Below the pieces are notes generated by a model. The model saw nothing but the letters and a program-made list of their open reading frames with translations, was not told the DNA's origin and made no database searches. A stretch of 19,931 bases of DNA from an uncultured bacterium (GTDB taxonomy: Bacteria > Bacteroidota > Bacteroidia > Bacteroidales > JACABE01), in contig CAIWDQ010000129.1 of the NCBI GenBank assembly GCA_903911455.1, positions 1 through 19,931 of the forward strand. Reading direction: 5' to 3'. Of this stretch, positions 1 through 8,800 are shown one piece after another. A program made the translations under genes and the position numbers. Each line of letters opens with the position of its first letter. Position 1 is the first letter of the stretch.

Positions 1-1140
1 ATAAGAAGCAGATTTCTTATCTCTAACCTTTATATAAACAGAATATAAACCGTAAATTGTGAGTAAAAGAAATATAAAAACACCTATACGTTTGTAGGCA
101 AGTGCAAAATAATTAATGTACCAGAAATTGCGAATTCCGACAGAAATGGTTAAAATAGCATTCTGCGCGAGCCAGATATAGCTTAGATATCTTAAATATT
201 TGTTTTTAGAATAAAAATTAAGGTTCCCTCTAAAATAAAATAGAACTATAACTATTGATACCAATATTGACAATATCAACAGATAAGTGCCTTCGTGTAC
301 AAATTGTTTTAGGTAAAATCCACTCCATTCAAAATTAAACCAAACCCAGTTGATGTCTATAATATTGAGTACCATCAAAATTATATTCAATACTATTAAT
401 AAAAAAAATGCAGCTTTAAGTTCATTTTTCAAGCCATAGAATTTAAAATATCTTTTGCCCCTTTTGCGTCTTTGCAATTCATCAACTGCATTTTTATCCA
501 TAGCTATCATATTTTCGTCTCTTACCCTAAGGAGTATGAAATTGCTAAAAAATAAACCGAGTATAAACGTAAATATCAACACAAAATCAAAATCATTAAA
601 GATTTTATTCATAAGTTTTTGGAAGAAGGTGTCTAAATTAACAAACAATTTATCAAAAACAGGATTTGATGATCTATAGATGATTATAAAGAGGATTATT
701 ATCAATATAGGTATTATAAAAATGCTGAATTTACGGATATTTCTTGAAGTATTATTACTTTTTGAAGTTGTATTTGAAAATTCTTTACTTAATTGCATTT
801 GTGATTTAAAAACAGTGTTAAGCGATAAGCCTAATGCATTTATCAATGACTTAACTTCTGGGTAAATCAGCAGGCCTAGAAATAATAATAATGCGATAAA
901 ATGGATGAAATATACAAATATTGAGTGTGTAATAACTGTAAACAAGGATGTAATTATAAACCCCAGTGTACAACTTATCTGGTTAAGGGTTTTAAACTTA
1001 AGTTGACGATTAAAAATTAAGAAACCAACGAACAGAAGCTCGTAAAATACTAAATTTAAGCCTAAATCTTGTTTGTGAAATAAAAATGTAAAAATTAAAG
1101 CACTTGCTACAATTGTAATGATATTTTTTTTGTTTTTCAT
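1..1140 (-). CDS. DUF4153/DUF4173-like polytopic membrane protein, C-terminus cut by window edge
   Basis: Reading leftward from an ATG at 1138-1140, an uninterrupted frame of 380 codons runs off the left edge, so the C-terminus is missing. The product starts MKNKKNIITIVASALIF and has about eight hydrophobic helices. A charged cytoplasmic-looking stretch lies near residues 215-235 (AVDELQRRKRGKRYFKF). The second half carries WVWFNFEWSGFYLKQF, VHEGTYLLILSI and ALAYKRIGVFIFLLLTIYGL. I recognise this pattern from Bacteroidota membrane proteins annotated as DUF4153 or DUF4173, whose function is unknown. The short plus-strand frames at 455-679 and 680-865 are antisense shadows of it. No Shine-Dalgarno sequence is visible. 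Family assignment is from memory of the motif pattern; the frame itself is certain. Confidence 0.85.
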   Translation of the reverse strand, partial: MKNKKNIITIVASALIFTFLFHKQDLGLNLVFYELLFVGFLIFNRQLKFKTLNQISCTLGFIITSLFTVITHSIFVYFIHFIALLLFLGLLIYPEVKSLINALGLSLNTVFKSQMQLSKEFSNTTSKSNNTSRNIRKFSIFIIPILIIILFIIIYRSSNPVFDKLFVNLDTFFQKLMNKIFNDFDFVLIFTFILGLFFSNFILLRVRDENMIAMDKNAVDELQRRKRGKRYFKFYGLKNELKAAFFLLIVLNIILMVLNIIDINWVWFNFEWSGFYLKQFVHEGTYLLILSILVSIVIVLFYFRGNLNFYSKNKYLRYLSYIWLAQNAILTISVGIRNFWYINYFALAYKRIGVFIFLLLTIYGLYSVYIKVRDKKSASY

Positions 1141-1260
1141 GAAAAATATTTTGTTTCATTACTAAACGGTTTTGTTGCCTTATTATTATAATGCTATACT
1201 TAAAAATTACTTATTACGACTACAACCCCTCTCTAAAGCATGTCGAAAAATGGCTTTATT

Positions 1261-1527
1261 TTTTATTTATTGAATCATTGTATTTAATTTAAAAAATCTG
1301 TGAATTTTATAAGATTTTACAATAATTATGCAACATTTTATCTAACTTAAGGTGTGTAGTTAGGTAATATATAATATGTTATAGAAATTTCAAACTTCCA
1401 ACTTCTGATTTAATTTTCTTAAAAATATCCTGCAAAAGCAGTTTTATTTATTGAATTATTGTATTTTGATTATAAAACCTGTGAATTATGTAACATTTTT
1501 CAATAATTATGTGACATAATATCTAAA
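1261..1527 (+). repeat. Direct repeat pair, 86 bp each (1261-1346 and 1442-1527)
   Basis: Both copies begin TTTTATTTATTGAAT and share TTGTATTT, CTGTGAATT, CAATAATTATG and TATCTAA in the same order without gaps. By hand alignment they differ at about 15 of 86 positions. The copies are 181 bp apart, and 95 bp of unrelated sequence lies between them. The second copy ends 9 bp before a TAnnTTTG element, so a promoter or leader region appears to have been duplicated. Confidence 0.75.
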
Positions 1528-1536
1528 ATACGATAG

Positions 1537-1544
1537 TAATTTTG
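1537..1544 (+). promoter_or_regulatory. Bacteroidota-type -7 element (TAATTTTG)
   Basis: TAATTTTG matches the TAnnTTTG -7 consensus of Bacteroidota promoters. Transcription would start near 1551, about 20 bases before the ATG at 1570. No clear TTG -33 element is seen at the usual spacing. It is the nearest candidate promoter for both the 1570-2007 frame and the gene at 2066, as none is visible between them. Confidence 0.5.
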
Positions 1545-1569
1545 CAAATCTAAATTCAATAACAGTAAT

Positions 1570-2007
1570 ATGAACATTCAAAACTCTAATACGATTTCAA
1601 TAAATAAATATTCTGATAGATATTTTAATGAAGTAATGTTTATTTTTGATGTATTTGAATCATATTTTATCATATTTAATACTTTTAAAAGAGAGCTTAA
1701 AGATAATATAACTATTTGGATGGATGATAATAAGAAGTATGTTCCCTGCTATAAAAAAGCCTTGCCCGACGTCTTACAAAGCCTTCCCCTAACATTGCGG
1801 GAAGAGCCCCTAATGTTTAGGGCAGCGTCCGTAATGTTTGGGGAAGAGCCCGCAATGTTTAGGGTAGCGTCTTCAATGTTTGGGGAAGAGTCCGTAATGT
1901 TTGGGGCAGCGTCCTCAATGTTTGGGGAAGAGCCCCTAAGGTTTGGGGAAGCGTCTTCAATGTTAGGGGAAGGCTTTGTAAGAAGAAAGTATATTTACTT
2001 TATTTAA
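1570..2007 (+). CDS. Possible 145-aa repeat protein (heptad MFGEEPx / MFRAASx)
   Basis: The frame opens at ATG 1570, about 19 bases past a predicted transcription start. Its first 70 or so residues (MNIQNSNTISINKYSDRYF...) match no family I know. The rest translates a 21-bp tandem array into seven-residue units of the form M-F-G/R-E/A-E/A-P/S-x. Units alternate between a GEEP type and an R/G-A-A-S type. Because the repeat length is a multiple of three, the array stays open without selection, so the frame may be fortuitous. No signal peptide or membrane helix is evident. The next gene starts 58 bp downstream with no promoter-like motif in the gap, so the two could be one transcript. Confidence 0.35.
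   Translation: MNIQNSNTISINKYSDRYFNEVMFIFDVFESYFIIFNTFKRELKDNITIWMDDNKKYVPCYKKALPDVLQSLPLTLREEPLMFRAASVMFGEEPAMFRVASSMFGEESVMFGAASSMFGEEPLRFGEASSMLGEGFVRRKYIYFI
1772..1983. repeat. 21-bp tandem array bracketed by a perfect 26-bp inverted repeat
   Basis: Nine direct 21-bp units run from 1791 to 1979, each starting AATGTTTGGGG or a close variant. Units 1, 3, 5 and 7 carry GAAGAG(C/T)CC. Units 2, 4, 6 and 8 carry AGCGTC(C/T). The array therefore has a higher-order period of 42 bp. The segment 1772-1797 is the exact reverse complement of 1958-1983 (26 of 26), so the last unit plus flank is present in inverted form at the left end. The whole 212-bp block resembles a small element with terminal inverted repeats, but no target-site duplication is visible. 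It is far richer in G+C than its surroundings. Confidence 0.85.
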
Positions 2008-2065
2008 TAATTAACATCAATAATAAAATTACAGAAATTAATAATAATAATAAATTCAAATAAAA

Positions 2066-2794
2066 ATGGCAACACCAAAAAAATTAGTAAAAGAACTTAT
2101 TCTGATTTCAGGATTAACCGGATTACCATTAGGCGACTTTATTGCCAGAGTATTAGGCTTGGCTAAAGCAGCTACCAACCATCCATTAATAGCTCCTGAT
2201 CTTGTTCCGTTACCGGCTGATATTAAGCTAAAAGCCGATGCAATTACAGTAACAATTGGCGAAAGAGCAGCATTGCAAGCACAAGTAAAAGCTAAAACTG
2301 CCAGTATAAGTGCAGCTAAAAGCGAACTAACCAATTTAATAAACAATAACTGGGCACCTCAGGCACAAATTGCAATTAAAGGTGATTTAGAATTGGCGAA
2401 AGAACTAGATTGGTTTATTAAAGGCATTTACACAGGCGGAGCTCCCGTAAAATCTATCGTGGGTAGTATAGATGAAAGCTATCCGGGAATTACTAAGATT
2501 ATAACCAGTAATCATTTAGAACACAAAGTATTTACTCGTAACAGCGCAAATGGTAAAACAGGAGTTCCTAAAGATGCTAAAAGTATCGAAATCTATATGC
2601 AAATAGGAGGAACTACACTTTCAACAGATATTTTAAAGATGTCGCATTTGGGTTCGGCTTCCAATGGTAATTTAAAAGTTAATTTTAGTGCCGAAGATTT
2701 AGGTAAAACTGTATATTACATTGCTGTATATATTGATATGAAAACTAAAAAGGCAAAAATATTAAGTCCGGTAGTAAGTGCAGTAGTAAGCTAG
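2066..2794 (+). CDS. Hypothetical protein, helical N-half and beta-rich C-half
   Basis: The 242-residue product is not a family I can name. Residues 1-60 are mildly hydrophobic (LVKELILISGLTGLPLGDFI) but are not a typical signal peptide. Residues 65-110 look like one long helix with repeated Ala/Lys (RAALQAQVKAKTASISAAKS). A conserved-looking NNNWAPQAQIAIKGD follows at about 113-127. The C-terminal part alternates short strands (KSIEIYMQIGGTT, TVYYIAVYIDMKT), consistent with a small beta-sandwich, possibly fibronectin-like. The ATG is preceded by A-rich sequence without a Shine-Dalgarno. It follows the 21-bp array by 58 bp and ends before a strong terminator. The opposite-strand frame 2056-2346 is a shadow. 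Confidence 0.8.
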   Translation: MATPKKLVKELILISGLTGLPLGDFIARVLGLAKAATNHPLIAPDLVPLPADIKLKADAITVTIGERAALQAQVKAKTASISAAKSELTNLINNNWAPQAQIAIKGDLELAKELDWFIKGIYTGGAPVKSIVGSIDESYPGITKIITSNHLEHKVFTRNSANGKTGVPKDAKSIEIYMQIGGTTLSTDILKMSHLGSASNGNLKVNFSAEDLGKTVYYIAVYIDMKTKKAKILSPVVSAVVS

Positions 2795-2797
2795 AAT

Positions 2798-2959
2798 GAA
2801 TTAAGAATTAAGAATTAAGGATTTTGGAATTAAGGATTTAGGAAAGCCTCAACATTAATTTGTTGGGGCTTTTTACATTTAAAATATCTTTAATTCATAA
2901 TTTTCTTACCTCATTCATAATTCATAATTCATATTTATTTTCCCCATTCATAATTCATA
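2798..2959. repeat. Heptanucleotide repeats on both sides of a terminator
   Basis: Three tandem GAATTAA units occupy 2798-2818, followed by degenerate copies to about 2840. Beyond the terminator, ATTCATA occurs at 2893-2899, three times in tandem at 2913-2933 and twice at 2946-2959. Such 7-bp A+T-rich runs are common in Bacteroidota intergenic DNA and probably arise by strand slippage. No function can be read from them. Confidence 0.7.
2843..2874 (+). terminator. Rho-independent terminator after the 2066-2794 gene
   Basis: AAAGCCTCAACA (2843-2854) pairs with TGTTGGGGCTTT (2861-2872) across a six-base loop. All twelve pairs form, one of them T-G. The right arm runs into TTTTT. It lies 48 bp past the stop at 2794. 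The leftward gene ending at 2966 might use its reverse, though the T-run in that direction is weak. Confidence 0.88.
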
Positions 2960-2965
2960 ATTATT

Positions 2966-4369
2966 TTAAAGTTCTATTTCCTCTTTCAATTCGGGGATAT
3001 ATATATCTTTAAATCCATTTTCGTTAAGATAAGTTGCATACTTTTCCTGTACATCATATTCGCCATGCACCAGAAAAACTTTTTTAACCTTTGTCTTATC
3101 TTGTTTAAAACTTAAGAATCGTAACATCTCCTCGTAATCACCATGAGCCGAATATGATTCTATTTTTGTAATTTCAGCATTTACATTATAAATATGCCCG
3201 AAGATACTTACTTTTTTGTCGCCTCTTGCAATCTTTGCACCAAGAGTAGCAGGAGCACAATAGCCTACAACTAATATAGTTGTCTTAGGATTCTCAATGT
3301 TATTAGCAAGATGATGTTTCACTCTGCCGGCTTCCATCATCCCCGAAGCCGAAATAATAATACATGGTTTGTTGTGATGATTCAAATCTTTTGATTCCTC
3401 AACACTTTGTACATACACAAGCTTCTTAAACCCAAAAGGATCAGGGTCCTTCGTCATTACTTCAAGTATCTCATCATTAAAACATTCGGGATGCATACGC
3501 ATTATGTTTGTAGCATCTGATGCCAACGGACTGTCAACGAATACATCAACATCAGGCAAAAGTTTAGCATTTTGCAAACGATTTAATGCATATACAATTT
3601 CCTGAGTCCTACCCACACTAAACGAAGGAATAATAAGTTTGCCTTTTTTCTTGGTACAAGTGTCAATAACTACTTTTAACAATTCTTTTTCAGAATCATG
3701 AAGAGTAGCATGCAAACGATCGCCATAAGTTGATTCTGTAATAATATAATCAGCCTGAGGAAAAGCTTCAGGATCTTTCAAAATCCTCTTATTATACCTC
3801 CCAATATCACCAGTATAACATAACTTATTCGTTTTTCTACCTTCTTTAATACTAAGATTAACTGCCGAGCTGCCTAAGATGTGTCCTACATCAGTAAATG
3901 TTACAGTGATGTTTTCTTCAATCATAAATTCCTTTTCATAACTCACACTTACAAAGCAACTCATACATTTCATAGCATCACTCATTGTGTAAATAGGATC
4001 AAGAGGTTTCAAACCCTGAGCAGTTCTTTTCTTGTTGTTATATTCAGTATCATGTTCCTGAATTTTACCTGCATCAGCCAATAAAATCGCAGTAAGATCA
4101 CGTGTGGCAGGCGTGCAAAGAATTGTACCATTAAAACCAAGCTTATATATATATGGTATAAGCCCCGAATGATCAATATGAGCATGAGATAGAATTAGAT
4201 AATCTATTTCTTCTGGATCAAAACCCAAATCCCTGTTCATTGCATCAGTTTCCATACCCTTACCCTGATACATTCCACAATCCAAAAGGATTTTAATCCC
4301 GCTATTAGTTGTGATGAGATGTTTACTACCTGTAACATCTCTTGTTGCTCCTAAAAATTGTATTTTCAT
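2966..4369 (-). CDS. Beta-CASP metallo-beta-lactamase ribonuclease-like protein
   Basis: The 467-residue protein has the full metallo-beta-lactamase/beta-CASP set. These are Asp30 in LLDCGMYQG, HAHIDH at 62-67, GHILGSS at 162-168 and YTGDIGR with Asp188. Beta-CASP motif A is TESTYGDR (Glu212), motif B SAHGD (His409) and motif C LVHGE (His435). The stretch SGMMEAGRVKHHL belongs to the beta-CASP core. Family members bind two zinc ions and cut RNA (CPSF73/RNase J relatives). An RNA substrate is inferred from the family, not proven. No signal peptide is present, so it should be cytoplasmic. The GNAT-like gene lies 112 bp upstream on the same strand. No TAnnTTTG motif was seen in that gap, so the two may be co-transcribed. 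Confidence 0.92.
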   Translation of the reverse strand: MKIQFLGATRDVTGSKHLITTNSGIKILLDCGMYQGKGMETDAMNRDLGFDPEEIDYLILSHAHIDHSGLIPYIYKLGFNGTILCTPATRDLTAILLADAGKIQEHDTEYNNKKRTAQGLKPLDPIYTMSDAMKCMSCFVSVSYEKEFMIEENITVTFTDVGHILGSSAVNLSIKEGRKTNKLCYTGDIGRYNKRILKDPEAFPQADYIITESTYGDRLHATLHDSEKELLKVVIDTCTKKKGKLIIPSFSVGRTQEIVYALNRLQNAKLLPDVDVFVDSPLASDATNIMRMHPECFNDEILEVMTKDPDPFGFKKLVYVQSVEESKDLNHHNKPCIIISASGMMEAGRVKHHLANNIENPKTTILVVGYCAPATLGAKIARGDKKVSIFGHIYNVNAEITKIESYSAHGDYEEMLRFLSFKQDKTKVKKVFLVHGEYDVQEKYATYLNENGFKDIYIPELKEEIEL

Positions 4370-4395
4370 TTGATTTGATTTTCTTAATTCGTAAT

Positions 4396-4450
4396 GACCT
4401 CACCCCCGCCTCTCCCCCTTCGACTTCGCTCAGGGACCGTAGGAGAGGAG
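4396..4450. repeat. G+C-rich palindromic intergenic element (REP-like)
   Basis: A G+C-rich block stands out in A+T-rich surroundings. CCTCTCC (4409-4415) pairs with GGAGAGG (4442-4448), enclosing CCCTTCGACTTCGCTCAGGG. That core string, or its complement CCCTGAGCGAAGTCGAAGGG, is one I recall as a dispersed intergenic repeat in many bacterial genomes. It lies between the GNAT-like gene and the nuclease gene. As RNA it would fold and could attenuate or stabilise the downstream message. Confidence 0.6.
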
Positions 4451-4481
4451 CTAAAGCAATTTTTTTTATTTTTATTAATTA

Positions 4482-5672
4482 TTAATTTATAATTCTCTCC
4501 CTAGTGTCTCTCGGTATAATAGTTGATCTCTGAAATCCTAAATCATCTTTAAATAGTTTACGATAGGTAATATGTTTTTTAGCAAACTTACCGTCAACAG
4601 ACTCATGTAAAGCTCTCATTTTAGGATTAAAATCTCCAACCCATGATAATTCTAATTCTTTATACCATGATTTCTTTTTCAAAACATTTTGAAGATGCCA
4701 GAATATACCCGATTCAATACCTGATTTCTGAAACTTAGGTGCAACACCCATTATAGTTATTCTCGCTCTTGTAATAGTGTGTATTTTTTTAAGATAAAGA
4801 AATTTAAGTTTATTGAATAAATGCAATTTTCCGTTAAGATGTTTTAGTATTTGATTAACATCAGGAAACATAATTAGAAATGCAATAGGTTCGTTTTCAT
4901 GATATGCAAACCATATAAATTCTTCATCAACTATAGCTTTAGCATTATTTAAGGTGCGTAAAAGCATTTCTTTATTAATAGGAGTGAAGTTCTCGTGAAA
5001 CTGCCATGCATCATCATATACTTTCTTAAAGTCATCAATATATTTACCTGCTTTCTTCATTTCAAGATGTTTAAATTCATAATCGGGCTTCTTACGAATC
5101 CAGTCCGCTATTTTAAAAATTCTATCAGGAAGTATTTTATGACTTAGGTCAACATGATTAGTAATCTGCTCAAAATAGAATTTAAACCCAAAACTTTCAA
5201 ACTGATCTTTATAATAAGGAGGATTGTAAGGCATCCCTAATCCCGGATGAGTAAATCCATCAACCAAAAGTCCCCAATAGTTATCGTTTTCGCTGAAATT
5301 AATAGGTCCATCCATCGCTTCCATTCCATGCTCAATCAACCATTTCTCGCATTGTTCAAAAAGTATAAATGCTGCATTCTGATCATCTATACATTCATAA
5401 AACCCCATACCACCTGTAGGTTGATTATAAGTAAAAGCTTTGTTCTTATTTATAAAAGCTGCAACTCTGCCCAACAACTTACCATTATCATCAGTTAATA
5501 TCCATCTTATTGCTTCTCCATTTTTAAAAAAGACATTTGTTTTGGGATTAAAGATACCTTCTATTTCAATTTCAAGAGGGCAAACCCAAGTTTTGTCTTT
5601 TTTATAAACTTCGCGTGCTACATTATAAAAAGCAGCAATATTTTTTTTAGTCTTAACCTCAATTACTTTCAT
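4482..5672 (-). CDS. GNAT-like acyltransferase family protein
   Basis: The 396-residue product matches a widespread family annotated as GNAT N-acetyltransferase. Recognisable segments are GGMGFYECIDD (about 87-97), AMDGPINFSENDNYWGLLVDGF and MPYNPPYYKDQFESFGFKFYF. A C-terminal acetyltransferase-like part includes ITIMGVAPKFQKSGIESGIFWHL, which corresponds to the acetyl-CoA binding region, and ELSWVGDFNPKMRAL. The substrate is unknown. It has no signal peptide or membrane helix. The ATG at 5670-5672 is about 33 bases past the start predicted from the TAGGTTTG element. It is the first gene of a probable unit with the nuclease gene. Confidence 0.85.
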   Translation of the reverse strand: MKVIEVKTKKNIAAFYNVAREVYKKDKTWVCPLEIEIEGIFNPKTNVFFKNGEAIRWILTDDNGKLLGRVAAFINKNKAFTYNQPTGGMGFYECIDDQNAAFILFEQCEKWLIEHGMEAMDGPINFSENDNYWGLLVDGFTHPGLGMPYNPPYYKDQFESFGFKFYFEQITNHVDLSHKILPDRIFKIADWIRKKPDYEFKHLEMKKAGKYIDDFKKVYDDAWQFHENFTPINKEMLLRTLNNAKAIVDEEFIWFAYHENEPIAFLIMFPDVNQILKHLNGKLHLFNKLKFLYLKKIHTITRARITIMGVAPKFQKSGIESGIFWHLQNVLKKKSWYKELELSWVGDFNPKMRALHESVDGKFAKKHITYRKLFKDDLGFQRSTIIPRDTRERIIN

Positions 5673-5711
5673 GTTAAAGTCGTCAATTAATTTGTAATTA
5701 CAATATGTTTA

Positions 5712-5719
5712 CAAACCTA
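5712..5719 (-). promoter_or_regulatory. -7 element (TAGGTTTG) upstream of the GNAT-like gene
   Basis: The plus strand reads CAAACCTA, which is TAGGTTTG on the minus strand and fits TAnnTTTG. Transcription would start near 5705, leaving a leader of about 33 bases before the ATG at 5672. No clear -33 TTG is visible. Confidence 0.5.
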
Positions 5720-5816
5720 CATATTTTTTTTGGTTATAATGATGAAAAGAATAAAAATATTTTTAAGTGTTAAAAAGAATAATAAAAACAACAAAAGCAA
5801 TAGAAAAAGTGATTAT

Positions 5817-5852
5817 AAAAAGAGTTCTGTCAATTTACTTAACAGAACTCTT
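5817..5852 (-). terminator. Rho-independent terminator of the secreted-protein operon
   Basis: AAGAGTTCTGT (5820-5830) pairs perfectly with ACAGAACTCTT (5842-5852), giving an 11-bp stem with an 11-base loop. Read leftward it is followed by TTTTATAATC. It begins 28 bp past the stop codon at 5880 and fits termination of the leftward giant-protein transcript. Confidence 0.88.
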
Positions 5853-5879
5853 AAATATTAATAAATGTTTAGTAAACTT

Positions 5880-8800
5880 CTATTTTTTAATAGTAAATGG
5901 ATTAATTGAGCCTACACCTAGATTTAAGTTGTCAAAAACAGTTGAAAGATCATATATATTAACAACACCATCACCATTCACATCTTCAACAAAATATCCA
6001 AGAGGAGAATTAGGATCATTAATAAAATCAAAGACAGCAGCAAGATCAAAAATATTAATTACCCAATCATTTACAGTCTCACCTGACCAGATTAAACTTC
6101 CTGTATAAATATTATTTGAATAATTAGCTGACATATTTCCAATAAATTGTGTTGATAAAGGATGGGTGTAAAAATTATAATCAACTAATGAATTAGTAAC
6201 ATTAACTGAATCACTCCATGTTTCTAAACTATTCCTTTGTTTGAATACAACATAAATATAGCTTATATTGCTTAAAGAAGAAGGAAGTGTTAAAATAGGC
6301 ATACTCCCATCAGTATTTAAACCAATTCCATAATAATCAGTCAGTATGTTATAATATGGAGGATCAACGCTTCTGATTGTGATACTGACAGTATCAACAT
6401 ATGTAGGATTTACAAACTTTGGAACAAAGTCTTCAATATTATTATCATATTCCATAGTTTGACTCATTATACCATTTCCTTGATAAAATCCTTGTATCAT
6501 AGCATGTAGTGTCAGTTGCTTGATTGTGATAGAGGGGGAAACATTAATAAATAGTGATGACGGTTTTCCAAACCCGCATTGATTTTGCCCCACAACTGTA
6601 ATAGAATCAGAAAAAGAAGTGTTGCTAAAATTTATAGGAATAGAGTTTGAAGTACTTATTCCATTATAACCATTTGGAAGCGTCCAAATATAAGATGTAG
6701 CATAATTAATAGGTGGAACAGCATAAACAACTCCATTCTGACCTTGATTTACTGAAGTAATCCCTGTAATTGTCCCAGCACTATCAGGCAAATAATTAAT
6801 ATTAACTGCTAATGTTGAGATTGTTCCATCACCTGTTGAATTGTGCCCTTTAACAGTTATATTACCGGATATAGCTGAAGTACCAATATTAACATTAATA
6901 CTGTTTGTGTTGTTTGCACCGACAATATTAGTACCCGATGGTATTGTCCAGATATATGAAGTAGCATTGGAAATAGGGGAGACACTGTAAGTAACAAGAT
7001 TTCCAGTGCAAATAGAAGTAGCACCTGAAATAGCACCTGCGGTACCAGGTAATGGGACAACGTTTACAGTAACCTGATCAGAACCGGAACAATTGTTTTT
7101 ATCTGTAATGGTTAGAGTATACGTTGTTGTTGATGATGGATTAGCAACAGGATTGAGAATAGAGTTATTGTTTAAAGCAGTTGCAGGCGTCCATAAGTAA
7201 ATATATGGTAATGTACCTCCTGTAACCGAACCATTAAGTTGAGATGATCCAGCTGGTGCAATGTTAACATCATTTCCTGCATTAACAATTAATGTATTTG
7301 CAACTACTGATATATTTGAATTATTAAAAATAGATGTAATAATATTTCCAATAGAATCAGTATATTCACAAGCTCCTAAATTCTGTAAATCCCAAGATAG
7401 TGAAGTATTAATACCAGTATTTGTTTTGAATTTATATTGAATTAGTGTCCCACTCCCAATATTTAAATTACCTGCTGATGCCCACGACATATAAATTTTG
7501 TTTCCAATTCTATTTATAACAATATATCCACTATTTAAAGCACTATTCACTGCTTGATAACCATCATATATCATCACTGTAGTGTCGTATATCATTGTAA
7601 GTGAAATTCCACCAACATTAAAACAATTAGTAACATTAATAGGAACACTTATATTTCCTGTACAGGAATTTGAAAGAGTTCCAGGAGTGGTTGTGACAGG
7701 AGTTTGTGTAACATTAAGTTGTGCAGAATTAGAAGTTATAGCAGGCAAACAAGTTCCTGATACAATACATCTATACATATTAAAATTCATAGCAATTGTA
7801 ACAGGATTAATTGATAAGGTTGAGGTATATACTCCTGAATAAGGTGCAACATTGGTAAGATTAGTCCAACTTGAGCCACTATTAGTACTTACCTGCCATT
7901 GATAACTTAAACCTGTGCCACCTGCGGTAACTGAAAAAGTTGTACTGTTTGTTGCATATGTTGTTCTATTAACGGGATGTGAAGATATTGACGGAGGAGT
8001 ATTAATAGTTACATTTCCATTGTTCCATGTTGAGAATATTGTCTGTCCATTTATATCTGTATATTCACAGCTTCCTAATGTTTGAGTATCCCATGTAAAA
8101 GAACTACTCCCGGGAGTACCTGTGAATTTTAATTCAACAAGTGTAGCCCCATTAGAAATTGTAGAATCCGAAATATTTGACCATGTTAAATAAACTTTTC
8201 CATTTACTGCATTCGCATTAAAAAATCCAGCGGAAACTCCATTATTTAAATTTTGATATCCAGTAAAGGTGATTACTGCAGGATTGTAAGCTAATGTTAA
8301 AGAGAAAGAAGCAACCCCGATAAAATCATTTACTGTTATTGGTATGGAGAATTGTCCAGGACATATCGTTGATGTACCACAAGTAGTAATTATATTTGGT
8401 AATACAATAAGGGTTGCAGAATTAGAAAAAACAATTGGAAGACATGTTCCAGTTACTTTGCATCTATATTTATAAGTACTAATTGCTAATTGAGCATTTG
8501 ATATACTCAAAGTTCTAGTAGTAACATTTGAATAAGTACTATTATTAGTAAGATCATTCCATATTGTACCACCATTTGAGCTTACCTGCCAAATATATGC
8601 TAATCCTGTTCCTGAAGAACCAATACTAAATGAAGTGCTTTGCCCTTTAGCAATAGTTTTATTAGTAGGGTGTGAAGTAACAGAAGGAATAGTGTAAATA
8701 TTTTCACTCCCATTTATTAAAACAGGTGTAATTATTGTTCCGTTTATGTCTGAATACTCACAACTTCCATTATTAGTAATATCCCATGTAAGATTGCTTG

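Larger units (their letters stand above)
1141..1569. other. A+T-rich intergenic region with duplicated leader
   Basis: No gene is supported here. It separates the leftward DUF4153-like gene from the rightward array and gene. It holds two copies of an 86-bp direct repeat (listed separately) and a TAnnTTTG element near its right end. A weak AAAGC/GCTTT hairpin followed by T-rich sequence lies around 1236-1268. I see no tRNA or convincing structured RNA. Confidence 0.7.

Noticed and set aside
455..865. Two plus-strand open frames
   Set aside because: They lie antisense to the continuous 380-codon membrane protein frame and have no family features.
2056..2346. Minus-strand 96-codon frame
   Set aside because: It is the complement of the 2066-2794 gene; its composition is what an Ala-rich gene gives on the opposite strand.
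5850..5880. Frameshift that removed a sorting domain from the 1322-aa protein
   Set aside because: The terminator begins 28 bp past the stop and no sorting-domain codons are visible in any frame beyond it, so the end looks intact.
5767..6108. Plus-strand 113-codon frame
   Set aside because: It runs through the terminator hairpin and the antisense of the dockerin-coding end, with no recognisable protein.
6857..7060. Minus-strand frame inside the 1322-aa gene, and the similar one at 13470-13706
   Set aside because: Both are out-of-frame shadows within long, well-supported genes on the same strand.
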